Below are positions 54,152 through 63,446 of a stretch of DNA of 64,000 nt, piece after piece. The DNA comes from Bradyrhizobium diazoefficiens (lineage in GTDB: Bacteria > Pseudomonadota > Alphaproteobacteria > Rhizobiales > Xanthobacteraceae), in NCBI RefSeq assembly GCF_018129965.1, contig NZ_JAFCKW010000007.1:236851-300850 (forward strand). The letters are read 5' to 3'. Positions within the stretch are counted from its first letter, which is position 1. Every line of letters starts with the position of its first letter. The notes under the pieces were generated by a model. It was not told where the DNA came from, did not search any database, and saw only the letters and a list, made by a program, of their open reading frames with translations. The position numbers were made by a program, and so were the translations under genes.

Positions 54152-54261
54152 CACGCTTCTTGCTTTGACTGAATGACCTGCTCCTCCCGGAGGAGGTTTG
54201 GAGGGGGTGGCCAGAAGCACCCGGCACTTGTGGTTGCCCCCTCCTTCTATTTTGGTCGGAA

Positions 54262-55611
54262 TTATCCCGCCTGCATGGCGCGCGCCGCGGAACTGTGGCG
54301 GCGGATCAGGTTGGCGACATCGAGGCCCGGGATCGCACCGTCGATCACGGCCCATTTCCCACCGACCATCACCCGGTCAGCCCGATGCGCCCCGCACAGC
54401 ACCAGCGCAGCCAAGGGATCGCCATGACCGGAGAAGCGCAGTTCATCGAGCCGGAACAGCGCAAGGTCGGCGGCCTTGCCGACGGCGATCTCGCCGAGTT
54501 CCGGCCGGCCGACGCAGGCCGCCGAGCCCTTGGTGGCCCAGCGCAGCGCGTCCTTGTGGCTGACCTTGCCCACCCCGTAGCGCGCCCGTTGCAGCAGGAA
54601 CGCGGCGCGCACTTCCTGCATCAGGTTCGATCCGTCGTTCGAGGCCGACCCGTCGACGCCAAGCCCTATGCCGACGCCGGCCTCCTCCATCTCGCACACG
54701 GGGCAGCAGCCGGAAGCGAGAATCTGGTTGCTGCAGGCGCAATGACTGATGGTCGTCTTCGCCTTGCCGAGCCGCTTCATTTCGTCGGCATTGAAAAATA
54801 TGCCGTGCGCGAGCCAGGTCCGGGCATTGAGCCAGCCGCACTGCTCGAGATAGTCGAGCGGCCGGCAGCCATACATCTGCTGGCAGAATTTGTTCTCGTC
54901 CTCGGTCTCGGCGAGATGGGTGTGCAGGCGCACGTCGAGCTTGGCGGCGAGATCGGCGGTGGAGCGCATCAGCGACGTCGTCACCGAGAAGGGCGAGCAA
55001 GGCGCCAGCGCGATCTGCACCATCGCATCCGCGCCGCGCTGGTGATGCTTTGCGACCACGCGCGCGCTGTCGGCGAGAATCGTATCCTCGTCCTGCACGA
55101 CGCTGTCGGGCGGCAGGCCGCCGTCGCGTTGCGACAGGTTCATCGAGCCGCGCGTCAACAGCACGCGGACGCCGAGCCGTTTTGCAACTTCGACCTCGAT
55201 GTCGACGGATTCCTCGAGCCCCGCCGGGAACACGTAATGATGATCCGTCGTCGTGGTGCAGCCCGAGAGCAGCAGTTCGGACATCGCAACGGTGACGCCG
55301 AGCTCCAGCCGCTCCGGCGTCAGCTTCGCCCACACCGGATAGAGCGCCTGCAGCCAGGGAAACAGCTCGCGGTCCATCGCCGCCGGCAGCGCCCGCGTCA
55401 GCGTCTGGTAGAAATGATGATGGGTGTTGATCAGGCCCGGTAGCACGACATGGTCGCTTGCGTCGAACACAGCGACATCCGCCATCGCGGGCTTGCCGCC
55501 GGACGGCACGAGTTCGACGATGCGGCCATCCCTGGTTACGATCCCGCGTTCGGCACCGTCGGCGAGGATGGAAAGTGGATCCTTGATCCAGATCGGCTTC
55601 GCGTCGCTCAT
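54262..55611 (-). CDS. 8-Oxoguanine deaminase-type amidohydrolase
   Basis: A 449-residue zinc amidohydrolase of the COG0402 group. Metal ligands are seen in LINTHHHFYQTLTR (His-x-His), in HTHLAETEDENKF, a later His in NARTWLAHG, and the catalytic GVDGSASND. Length and the HHHFYQTLTRA pattern point to 8-oxoguanine deaminase, which makes urate directly from 8-oxoguanine; s-triazine hydrolases are relatives. The gene is divergent from the xanthine dehydrogenase genes, so both products lead to urate. ATG 55611 has GAGGAG upstream. Confidence 0.82.
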   Translation of the reverse strand: MSDAKPIWIKDPLSILADGAERGIVTRDGRIVELVPSGGKPAMADVAVFDASDHVVLPGLINTHHHFYQTLTRALPAAMDRELFPWLQALYPVWAKLTPERLELGVTVAMSELLLSGCTTTTDHHYVFPAGLEESVDIEVEVAKRLGVRVLLTRGSMNLSQRDGGLPPDSVVQDEDTILADSARVVAKHHQRGADAMVQIALAPCSPFSVTTSLMRSTADLAAKLDVRLHTHLAETEDENKFCQQMYGCRPLDYLEQCGWLNARTWLAHGIFFNADEMKRLGKAKTTISHCACSNQILASGCCPVCEMEEAGVGIGLGVDGSASNDGSNLMQEVRAAFLLQRARYGVGKVSHKDALRWATKGSAACVGRPELGEIAVGKAADLALFRLDELRFSGHGDPLAALVLCGAHRADRVMVGGKWAVIDGAIPGLDVANLIRRHSSAARAMQAG

Positions 55612-55700
55612 CGCCTGCGTCTCCTCAGATCCTTCGACGACGGGCTTGCAAGGCGGAGGCCAGCCCGATCGCGAGATTGCTGCGACTTGTTGTTGCCACT

Positions 55701-55715
55701 TGGCGCTGGTCTTGC
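55701..55715 (+). promoter_or_regulatory. Sigma54-like promoter of the xanthine dehydrogenase operon
   Basis: TGGCGCTGGTCTTGC: one mismatch in TGGCAC, with the right 10-base spacing to GC. A start near 55727 would leave a 26-base leader before ATG 55753. Confidence 0.68.
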
Positions 55716-55752
55716 AAGACTTTCCCTCAGGACAACATGCGTTGGCGCAGCC

Positions 55753-56580
55753 ATGGACTTGAATACCATCACAGCGGTCGCTCATCCGCAAACGCGTTCC
55801 CAACTGCCCGTTTGGACGTCAGGTGATGCTTGGCTCGCAGGCGGGACTTGGCTGTTCTCAGAACCGCAAGCGCACCTGACACGGCTGATTGATCTTGCCG
55901 ATCTGAATTGGCCGCCACTGGCGATCACCGAGACCCACCTCACCATCGCCGCCACCTGCTCCATCGCACAGCTCGATGCACTCACCTGCCCCGCCGACTG
56001 GCTCGCAGCACCGCTGATCGGCCAGTGCTGCCGGGCCTTCCTCGCCTCCTTCAAGATCTGGAAGACGGCGACGGTCGGCGGCAATCTCTGCATGTCGCTG
56101 CCGGCAGGACCGATGATCTCGCTCACCGCCGCGCTGGATGGCGTCTGCACCATCTGGAAGGCCGAGGGCGGCGAGCACACCATTCCCGTCGCCGACTTCG
56201 TCACCGGCGACCAGCGCAATCGCCTGACGCCTGGCGACCTGCTGCGGCAGATCGATATTCCGATCGCCGCGCTGAAGCGCCGCTCCGCATTTCGCCAGAT
56301 CTCGCTGGCCCCGGTCGGCCGCTCAGGTGCGCTTGTGATCGGCAGTGTTGAAGCGAACGGCACCTTGATACTGACCGTCACGGCATCGACCGTTCGTCCC
56401 GTCCGGCTATCTTTCCCGACACCACCTGACGCGACCGCGCTTGCCGAGGCGATCTCGCAACAGATTCCCGACGACGTCTACCACACCGATCTCCACGGCA
56501 AGCCGCTGTGGCGCAAGCACATGACGCTGCGGCTCGCCGAGGAGATTCGTGGCGAACTGCTGGGGGCATCCCCGTCATGA
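55753..56580 (+). CDS. FAD-binding subunit of a molybdenum hydroxylase
   Basis: A 275-residue FAD-binding_5-type subunit, which passes electrons from the iron-sulfur clusters to NAD or another acceptor. The FAD motif WLAGGTWLFS (near residue 28) and TATVGGNLCMSLPAGPMI (near 104) are clear. It overlaps the large subunit gene by four bases (ATGA). The weak ribosome site before ATG 55753 follows the sigma54-like promoter. Confidence 0.86.
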   Translation: MDLNTITAVAHPQTRSQLPVWTSGDAWLAGGTWLFSEPQAHLTRLIDLADLNWPPLAITETHLTIAATCSIAQLDALTCPADWLAAPLIGQCCRAFLASFKIWKTATVGGNLCMSLPAGPMISLTAALDGVCTIWKAEGGEHTIPVADFVTGDQRNRLTPGDLLRQIDIPIAALKRRSAFRQISLAPVGRSGALVIGSVEANGTLILTVTASTVRPVRLSFPTPPDATALAEAISQQIPDDVYHTDLHGKPLWRKHMTLRLAEEIRGELLGASPS

Positions 56581-59321
56581 CTCTGGAGATCAACGGCAGG
56601 CAGTTTCCGCAAGCGCCGCGCGCGGGGCAATGCCTGCGGACGTTCCTGCGCGAGCTCGGACATTTCGGCGTCAAAAAGGGCTGCGATGCCGGCGATTGCG
56701 GTGCCTGTACCGTCCTGCTGGACGGCGAGCCCGTTCATAGCTGCCTGATCCCCGCGTTCCGCGCCGAGGGGCGCGCCGTGACCACGATCGAAGGCCTTGG
56801 CGGCGAGCACGGCGCACACCCGATGCAGCAGGCCTTCCTCGACGCGCAGGGATTCCAGTGCGGCTTCTGCACGGCCGGCATGATCATCACCTGCGCATCG
56901 CTGAACCAGGCCCAGCGAACCGATCTTGGAACGGCGCTGAAGGGCAACATCTGCCGCTGCACCGGCTATCGCGCGATCGAGGATGCAGTCCTCGGCTTGA
57001 CCAATGTCGAGGACGGTATCGAACCCGGCACCGCGTTTGGTCGCAGCCTGCCGGCGCCCGCCGGCCCTGACGTCGTGCGCGGCAAGGCACGCTACACGTT
57101 AGACACCGAGGTTGAGGGCCTGCTGCATATCAAATTGCTTCGTTCACCTCACGCCCACGCCAGGATCGTCGCGATCGACGCCTCCCAAGCCATGCGCGTC
57201 CCCGGCGTGCGCGCTGTGCTGACGCATCAGGATGCACCACCAGTCCTGTTTTCGACCGCGCGGCACGAAAAGGACTGGATGGATCCCGAGGATACCCGCA
57301 TCCTCGACGACGTCGTCCGCTTCATCGGACAAAAGGTTGCCGCCGTCGTCGCCGAGAGCGAGGCTGCCGCCGAGGAAGCGTGCCGCCGGCTCAAGGTCAG
57401 CTACGACATTCTACCTGCGCTGATCGATCCGGAGCAGGCGATGGCGCCGGGTGCCCCTGTCATCCATCCTGACCGCACCCTTTCGAACCGCGTCGCCGAT
57501 TCACGTCGCAACCTCGTCGCGGAGACCCATGGCGAATTCGGCGACGTGGCGGCGGCACTCGCCACCTCCGCCGTCACCTACGAGGGCAACTTCCACAGTC
57601 ATCGCGTGCAGCATGCCGCGCTGGAGACCCATGGCGGCCTCGCTTGGCTCGATGAGGCCGGCGTGCTCAACGTCCGCAGCTCGACGCAGGTGCCGTTCCT
57701 GACACGGCGCGCGCTGTCCGATATCTTCGGGCTCCCCATGGACAAGGTCCGCGTGTTCTGCGAACGCGTCGGCGGCGGCTTCGGCGGCAAGCAGGAGATG
57801 TTCGTCGAGGACATCCTGGCGCTCGCTGCGCTCAGGACCGGACGGCCGGTGAAGCTGGAGCTGACCCGCGAGGAGCAGTTCATCGCAACCTCGACGCGGC
57901 ATCCGATGCGGGTGCACATCAAGGCCGGCGCCGACGCCGACGGCAAGCTCACTGCGCTTCAGCTCGACGTGCTCTCCAACACCGGCGCCTACGGCAATCA
58001 TGCCGGGCCGGTGATGTTCCACGCGGTGTCCGAGTCCATTTCCGTCTACAATTGCCCAAACAAGCGCGTGGACGGTTACGCCGTCTACACCAACACCGTG
58101 CCTTCCGGCGCGTTTCGCGGCTATGGCCTGCCGCAGACACTGATCGCGGTGGAGGCCGCGATCGACGAGCTGGCCAGGCAGCTTGGCATCAGCCCCTACG
58201 AGATGCGGAGGCGCAACATCGTCAAGCCCGGCGATCCCATGCTGTCGCCGCCGCCGTCCGACTATCATGACGTGCTCTACGGCTCTTACGGGCTCGACCA
58301 GTGCCTCGACCTCGTCGAGCGCGCGATGCAGGCGGACGGTCCGCAGCCGGACCTGTCGCCGGAATGGCTGATCGGAGACGGCATCGCGCTGACCATGATC
58401 GACACGGTGCCTCCGGCTGGCCATTTCGCGGATGCGACGATCTCGCTGAACGACGATGGCGGCTTCGACCTCACCGTCGGCACCGCCGAGTTCGGCAATG
58501 GCACCAGCACCGTGCACCGGCAGATCGCCGCGACGACACTTGCGACCACCGTCGACCGCATCCGCTTGCGCCAGTCCGACACCGCCCATGGCGGCCACGA
58601 CACCGGCGCCTATGGCAGTGCCGGCACGTTCGTTGCCGGCAAGGCGACGCACGAAGCGGCCATGCTGCTTGCGAACGAACTGAAGGCCGCGGCGGCCGGC
58701 GCCTGGCTCTGCGACGCCGAGAGCTGCCTGCTCGAAGGCGAGGCCGTGGTGAGCGGGGTGCGGCGGATGTCGTTTGCAGAGCTCGCCAGGCTGGCACGCG
58801 AACGCGGCCAGCCGCTCGCAGCACACGGCAATTCCGGCGGCACGCCGCGCTCGGTCGGTTTCAACGTCCATGGCTTTCGCGTCGCCGTCAACAAGGGGAC
58901 CGGCGAGCTCCGGATCCTCCGCAGCGTGCAGGCGGCGGATGCCGGTGTCGTCGCCAATCCCATGCAGTGCCGCGGCCAGGTCGAAGGCGGCGTCGCACAG
59001 GCGCTCGGGGCGGCGCTCTACGAGGAGATGGTGATCGACGCCGGCGGCCGCGTCACCAATCCGAAGTTTCGCGATTACCATTTGCCTTCCTTCGCCGACG
59101 TTCCGCGCACCGACGTGTACTTTGCTGCGACGTCGGACACGATCGGGCCGCTCGGCGCCAAGTCGATGAGCGAGAGCCCGTATAATCCGGTCGCCGCTGC
59201 GCTCGGCAACGCGATCGCGGATGCCACCGGCATTCGCTTCACCGCACCGCCCTTCAAGCCGGATCGGCTGTTTCCGGCACTGCACGACAAGTTCGGCCAG
59301 CCAGATGTTTCGGGAGATTGA
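56577..59321 (+). CDS. Xanthine dehydrogenase-like, fused iron-sulfur and molybdenum subunits
   Basis: A 914-residue oxidase. Residues 1-155 are the two-[2Fe-2S] part, with Cys36, Cys41, Cys44 and Cys56, then Cys95, Cys98, Cys126 and Cys128. The molybdopterin part follows from about 160: GGGFGGKQE, AFRGYG and a late EGGVAQALGAAL are family motifs, and the closing GAKSMSESP holds the catalytic Glu. The fusion order is that of Mop-type aldehyde oxidoreductases, but a separate FAD subunit and the purine neighbourhood favour hypoxanthine or xanthine as substrate. Confidence 0.87.
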   Translation: MTLEINGRQFPQAPRAGQCLRTFLRELGHFGVKKGCDAGDCGACTVLLDGEPVHSCLIPAFRAEGRAVTTIEGLGGEHGAHPMQQAFLDAQGFQCGFCTAGMIITCASLNQAQRTDLGTALKGNICRCTGYRAIEDAVLGLTNVEDGIEPGTAFGRSLPAPAGPDVVRGKARYTLDTEVEGLLHIKLLRSPHAHARIVAIDASQAMRVPGVRAVLTHQDAPPVLFSTARHEKDWMDPEDTRILDDVVRFIGQKVAAVVAESEAAAEEACRRLKVSYDILPALIDPEQAMAPGAPVIHPDRTLSNRVADSRRNLVAETHGEFGDVAAALATSAVTYEGNFHSHRVQHAALETHGGLAWLDEAGVLNVRSSTQVPFLTRRALSDIFGLPMDKVRVFCERVGGGFGGKQEMFVEDILALAALRTGRPVKLELTREEQFIATSTRHPMRVHIKAGADADGKLTALQLDVLSNTGAYGNHAGPVMFHAVSESISVYNCPNKRVDGYAVYTNTVPSGAFRGYGLPQTLIAVEAAIDELARQLGISPYEMRRRNIVKPGDPMLSPPPSDYHDVLYGSYGLDQCLDLVERAMQADGPQPDLSPEWLIGDGIALTMIDTVPPAGHFADATISLNDDGGFDLTVGTAEFGNGTSTVHRQIAATTLATTVDRIRLRQSDTAHGGHDTGAYGSAGTFVAGKATHEAAMLLANELKAAAAGAWLCDAESCLLEGEAVVSGVRRMSFAELARLARERGQPLAAHGNSGGTPRSVGFNVHGFRVAVNKGTGELRILRSVQAADAGVVANPMQCRGQVEGGVAQALGAALYEEMVIDAGGRVTNPKFRDYHLPSFADVPRTDVYFAATSDTIGPLGAKSMSESPYNPVAAALGNAIADATGIRFTAPPFKPDRLFPALHDKFGQPDVSGD

Positions 59322-59324
59322 TCC

Positions 59325-60722
59325 ATGAGCAGCGAGGTGCATCCCGTCGACGAGGTCTTGCCGCTCCCGCGCCTGCTCGCGCTCGGACTTCAGCATGTGC
59401 TGGTGATGTATGCCGGTGCCGTCGCGGTGCCGCTAATCATCGGACGCGCGCTGAAGCTGCCACCCGAGGATGTCGCCTTCCTGATCAGCGCCGACCTGTT
59501 CGCCTGCGGACTTGCCACGCTGGTGCAATGTCTGGGCTTCCCCGGCGTCGGCATCCGCCTGCCCGTGATGATGGGCGTGACCTTCGCCTCGGTTGGCCCG
59601 ATGCTGTCGATGGCGGCCGCGCCCGACATCGGCCTGCTCGGCATTTACGGTTCGGTGATCACAGCCGGCCTGTTCGGCATCGTGGCCGCCCCCTTCATCA
59701 GCCGGCTGCTACCATTGTTCCCGCCCGTGGTCACCGGCAGCATCATCCTTGTCATCGGCATCTCCCTGATGCGCGTCGGCATCAACTGGGCCGGCGGCGG
59801 ATTGCCGACGCTGACGAAGGTGGTCGACGGCGTCGCCGGCAGCTTTCCCAATCCCGCCTATGGGCAGTTGCAGGGGCTCGGCATCTCGCTGTTCGTGCTA
59901 CTGGTGATTCTCGGCCTGATCAGATGGGGCACCGGCTTTCTCGCCAACGTCTCCGTGCTGCTCGGCATCATCGCCGGCGCCGTGCTCGCGAGCGCGCTTG
60001 GCGTGATGCATTTCGACAAGGTGGCCGCGGCGTCCTGGGGCGCGATCGTCATCCCGTTCCGCTTCGGCATGCCGCAATTCCATCTGGTGCCGATCCTGAC
60101 CATGTGCATCGTCATGATCGTGGTGATGATCGAGTCGCTCGGCATGTTCCTCGCGCTCGGTGATATCACTGGGAAATCGATCGACCGCGAAGCGTTGACC
60201 AAGGGGCTGCGCGCCGACGGAGTCGGCACGCTGCTCGGCGGCGTCTTCAACACGTTTCCCTACACCTCGTTCTCGCAGAATGTCGGCCTCGTCTCGGTCA
60301 CCGGCGTGCGCTCGCGCTGGGTGACGGTGACGGGCGGCGGCATCATGCTGGTGCTCGGCCTGCTACCGAAGCTCGCCGCGCTGGTCGAGGCGGTGCCACT
60401 GGTCGTGCTCGGCGGCGCCGGCCTCGTGATGTTCGGCATGGTCGCGGCGACAGGCGCGCGCATCCTCACGTCGGTCGATTTCCGCACCAATCGCTACAAT
60501 CTCTTCATCGTCGCGATCTCGATCGGCTTCGGCATGATCCCGCTCGCAGCGCCAGGCTTCTTCAGGAATTTTCCGCACGATCTTCAACCGCTCCTGGAGT
60601 CCGGTATCCTGCTCTGCGCCGTCGTTTCGGTGCTGCTCAATGCCTTCTTCAACGGCGTGAGCGGCGCAGCCGCGGCCGAGGCGGATGCCGCGGCGGTCGC
60701 CTCATCCGCGCAACATGTCTGA
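59325..60722 (+). CDS. NCS2 purine permease (xanthine/urate type)
   Basis: A 465-residue proton symporter of the NCS2 family with about 14 helices. The signature SQNVGLVSVTGVRSR (near residue 320) marks xanthine and urate carriers, and QHVLVMYAGAVAVPLI starts the first helix. It begins three bases after the oxidase gene, with GGGAG upstream, so it shares the operon and probably feeds it with substrate. Confidence 0.9.
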   Translation: MSSEVHPVDEVLPLPRLLALGLQHVLVMYAGAVAVPLIIGRALKLPPEDVAFLISADLFACGLATLVQCLGFPGVGIRLPVMMGVTFASVGPMLSMAAAPDIGLLGIYGSVITAGLFGIVAAPFISRLLPLFPPVVTGSIILVIGISLMRVGINWAGGGLPTLTKVVDGVAGSFPNPAYGQLQGLGISLFVLLVILGLIRWGTGFLANVSVLLGIIAGAVLASALGVMHFDKVAAASWGAIVIPFRFGMPQFHLVPILTMCIVMIVVMIESLGMFLALGDITGKSIDREALTKGLRADGVGTLLGGVFNTFPYTSFSQNVGLVSVTGVRSRWVTVTGGGIMLVLGLLPKLAALVEAVPLVVLGGAGLVMFGMVAATGARILTSVDFRTNRYNLFIVAISIGFGMIPLAAPGFFRNFPHDLQPLLESGILLCAVVSVLLNAFFNGVSGAAAAEADAAAVASSAQHV

Positions 60723-60833
60723 CTGCCGCCGCTATAGAGTGAGAGTGAAAGTTCGGCGAACTTAGTCACTTCTCCCTATGGGAGAGGTGATCCGAGTTCT
60801 CGGCTCGCATCAATTCAGCAACACACGGCCCGC

Positions 60834-61721
60834 TCAACTGCCGCGATAGGTCGAATAGCTCCACGGCGTGACCAGGAGCGGCACGTGATAGTGATTTTCC
60901 GGTTCGCTGATCGCAAAGCGCAGCGGGATTTCGTCGAGAAACGGCGGATCCGACAGCGGCACGTTGCCCGCGGCGTAGTATTTGGCGACGCTGAAGCGAA
61001 GCTCGTAGCGGCCGATCGGCAGCGGCCGGCCACCGATCAGCGGCTGGTCGGTGCGGCCATCCGCATTGGTCACGGCGCGCGTGATCACGCGGCTCTCGCC
61101 GAGGCTTGCGAGTTCGATCAGCTCGATCGGAATGCCGGGGGCCGGCTTGCCGGCGTGGTTGTCCAGCACATGGGTCGAGAGCCGACCGTGCACTTTCAGC
61201 CTGTCGTCGGCGACGACCAGCTGGTCGAGCCGCAGCGCCGAGATGCGACCGATCTCCTCGATCGCGCGCCGCGTCTCGGTCTTGGCGATGTTGCCCAGTC
61301 GCGCCTCGAAGTCGCTCAGCACCGAATCCCTGGTGTGACGGCGTACGCAGACGATATAGGGAATTCCAAATTTCTCGCGGTAGGCGTTGTTGACGCGCTC
61401 GAATGCGGCGTATTCGGCATCCGACAGCCGGTCGAGGCCGGCACTGTTCTGCTCGTCGGTCGATTCCGCCGTCAGGCCCGCGGCGCGCTGGGTCTTGTTG
61501 GCGAGATCGGGATGTGCCCGGATCAGTGCCAGCTGCACGTCAGGTTCGGCGCTCTGGATCGCCGCCATCAGCGCGGCGTGCAACTGATTCACGCCTGCAA
61601 ACGGCCGCTGCGCTGCGATCTGCTCGGCGATCCAGGGCGAGTACTCGACGACGTTGGCGAGCGCGGCAACGAAGTCGGCCTCGCCTGCAGCATTGAGATC
61701 GGCGAGTGAAATTTGCGACAT
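60834..61721 (-). CDS. Fused OHCU decarboxylase and HIU hydrolase
   Basis: A 295-residue bifunctional enzyme that turns 5-hydroxyisourate into S-allantoin. Residues 1-165 are the decarboxylase (UraD type: FAGVNQLHAALMAAI, LIRAHPDLANKTQRA, and FGIPYIVCVRRHTRDS). Residues 180-295 are the transthyretin-like hydrolase (STHVLDNHAGKPAPGIPIEL, final YRGS). The fusion resembles allantoin synthase and ensures that the unstable intermediate is used. It follows the allantoinase gene by 7 bases. Confidence 0.93.
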   Translation of the reverse strand: MSQISLADLNAAGEADFVAALANVVEYSPWIAEQIAAQRPFAGVNQLHAALMAAIQSAEPDVQLALIRAHPDLANKTQRAAGLTAESTDEQNSAGLDRLSDAEYAAFERVNNAYREKFGIPYIVCVRRHTRDSVLSDFEARLGNIAKTETRRAIEEIGRISALRLDQLVVADDRLKVHGRLSTHVLDNHAGKPAPGIPIELIELASLGESRVITRAVTNADGRTDQPLIGGRPLPIGRYELRFSVAKYYAAGNVPLSDPPFLDEIPLRFAISEPENHYHVPLLVTPWSYSTYRGS

Positions 61722-61728
61722 GATGGTT

Positions 61729-62664
61729 TTACCCGATCTCGAATGCGTCGGCCGCGAGATGCGCGTGCCTGTCGTGCCAGTGCTGCGCGATCTGCAATCG
61801 TGTCGGCACCCAGACGCGCTCATGCTTGCCGATATAATCGAGGAAGCGGATCAGGCCGGCCGCACGGCCGGGACGTCCGGCGAGACGGCAGTGCAGGCCC
61901 ACCGACATCATCTTCGGCGCGGTCTTCCCTTCCTCGTAGAGTACGTCGAAGGAATCCTTCAGATAGGTGAAGAACTGCTCGCCTTCGGCAAAGCCCTGCG
62001 GATTGATGAAGCGCATGTCGTTGGCGTCCAGCGTGTAGGGAATCACGAGCTGCTTGCCGCCCGCGCCCTTGATCCAATAGGGCAGGTCGTCGGCATAGGA
62101 GTCGCACAGATAGAGGAAGCCGCCCTCTTCCATCAGCAGACGGTTGGTGTTGATCGAGGAGCGTCCGGTATACCAGCCGAGCGGCCGCGAGCCGGTCGCC
62201 TCGGTATGGACGCGGATGGACTGGGCGATCTCGGCGCGCTCCTGCGCCTCGGTCATGTCCTTGTGCTCGATCCATTTCAGGCTGTGGCTCGCGATGTCCC
62301 AGCCGGATTCCTTCATCGCCGCGACGATCTCGGGATTGCGCTTCAGCGCGGTGGCGACACCGAATACGGTGGCCGGCCACTTTCGTTCACCGAACATCCG
62401 CCACAGCCGCCAGAAGCCGGCGCGAGATCCGTATTCGAACATCGACTCGATGTTGGCATGACGCTGGCCGGGCCAAGGCTGCGCGCCGAGCACGTCGGAC
62501 AGGAACGCCTCCGAGGCACGGTCGCCATGAAGGATGTTGTTCTCGCCGCCCTCTTCGAAATTGACGACGAACTGCACCGCGACCCGCGCATCGCCGGGCC
62601 ATTGCGGATGCGGCGGGTTGCGGCCGTATCCGCGGAGATCGCGCGGGTAGCGAGTGCCGGTCAC
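61729..62664 (-). CDS. puuE: Allantoinase PuuE
   Basis: A 311-residue metal-independent allantoinase with a polysaccharide-deacetylase-like fold, converting allantoin to allantoate. Recognisable parts are RYPRDLRGYGRNPPHPQWPG near the start, FVVNFEEGGENNILHGD, WDIASHSLKWIEH and SVGLHCRLAGRPGRA. GTG 62664 directly follows the stop of the DUF3830 gene, so the two are coupled. Confidence 0.93.
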   Translation of the reverse strand: MTGTRYPRDLRGYGRNPPHPQWPGDARVAVQFVVNFEEGGENNILHGDRASEAFLSDVLGAQPWPGQRHANIESMFEYGSRAGFWRLWRMFGERKWPATVFGVATALKRNPEIVAAMKESGWDIASHSLKWIEHKDMTEAQERAEIAQSIRVHTEATGSRPLGWYTGRSSINTNRLLMEEGGFLYLCDSYADDLPYWIKGAGGKQLVIPYTLDANDMRFINPQGFAEGEQFFTYLKDSFDVLYEEGKTAPKMMSVGLHCRLAGRPGRAAGLIRFLDYIGKHERVWVPTRLQIAQHWHDRHAHLAADAFEIG

Positions 62665-63078
62665 TCAGACTTCCTCGAAGCGGATCGGCAGCGCGCCCTT
62701 CCACAACACGCTCTTGCCGAGGGTCGCCAGATTCTCCAGCCCCGAGGTCAGCGTGATGAAATGGTTGCCGGCGAGCTGGCCCATCTTGCTCGCGAAATGC
62801 ACGCCGCCATAGGCCAGCAGAATCTCTGTCTCGCTGATGCCACCAGGATAGAGGATGATCTGGCCGGGCGCGGGATAGCTGGTGTGGTTCTCGTAGCCGA
62901 CGCCGAAATCGAGATCGCCGAGCGGCATCCACACACCCTCGCCGCTCCAGCGAACATGAATGATGTGGCTCTCGAATGGCAGCGCCTTGCGGAAGGCCGC
63001 GACGGTCTTGGGCGCGAGCTGCTCCTCGAAGCGGGCATCGAAGGTGAAGTCACCGGTGCGGATAACGAGTTTGCTCAT
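62665..63078 (-). CDS. DUF3830 cyclophilin-like protein
   Basis: A 137-residue protein of the DUF3830 type (PF12903) with a cyclophilin-like fold: ALPFESHIIHVRWSGEGVWM, PAPGQIILYPGGISETEI and AGNHFITLTSGLENLA. Found near ureide catabolic genes in my recollection, possibly as an accessory of hydantoin chemistry. No catalytic claim can be made. Confidence 0.82.
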   Translation of the reverse strand: MSKLVIRTGDFTFDARFEEQLAPKTVAAFRKALPFESHIIHVRWSGEGVWMPLGDLDFGVGYENHTSYPAPGQIILYPGGISETEILLAYGGVHFASKMGQLAGNHFITLTSGLENLATLGKSVLWKGALPIRFEEV

Positions 63079-63167
63079 CTCATCTCACTGGATCGGGGGC
63101 TGTCGCCCCACGGGGAATTTTCAAGCAAAGAGCATTCCAGAAGGCTTCGCGCAAGTGGCGCCGCCCG

Positions 63168-63446
63168 TCACCTGCGGTCGTAGGACCAGCCGAAAATCCC
63201 GCTCCGGCGCGTCTCGGGCTCGGGCTCGGCTGCAGGCTGCGGCGCCTCCTTCAATTCCGCCTGCGGCAGGGGCGGAGGCGGCGCCGGCAGCGTCTCGCAT
63301 TTCATGGAATAGACCAGCTTGCCGTCCGCGGTGCGCCCGATCGGGGCGCAGGGGTCCGGATGCGCCGCCGAGGTCTTTGGAGTCGGCTTGACCTGCGCCG
63401 CGGCCGGCGAGGCGATCAGAAGGAGGATCAGCAAATATTTCGACAT
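63168..63446 (-). CDS. Small secreted proline-rich protein
   Basis: A 92-residue protein. The signal peptide is residues 1-17 (ending AAA before QVKPTP). The rest is proline-rich with two cysteines (DPCAPIG and SMKCETL), then LPAPPPPLPQAELKEAPQP. Likely periplasmic; function unknown. Confidence 0.7.
   Translation of the reverse strand: MSKYLLILLLIASPAAAQVKPTPKTSAAHPDPCAPIGRTADGKLVYSMKCETLPAPPPPLPQAELKEAPQPAAEPEPETRRSGIFGWSYDRR

Noticed and set aside
57501..59396. 631-residue minus-strand ORF opposite the molybdenum oxidase
   Set aside because: High-GC shadow ORF; the plus strand encodes clear molybdopterin motifs throughout.
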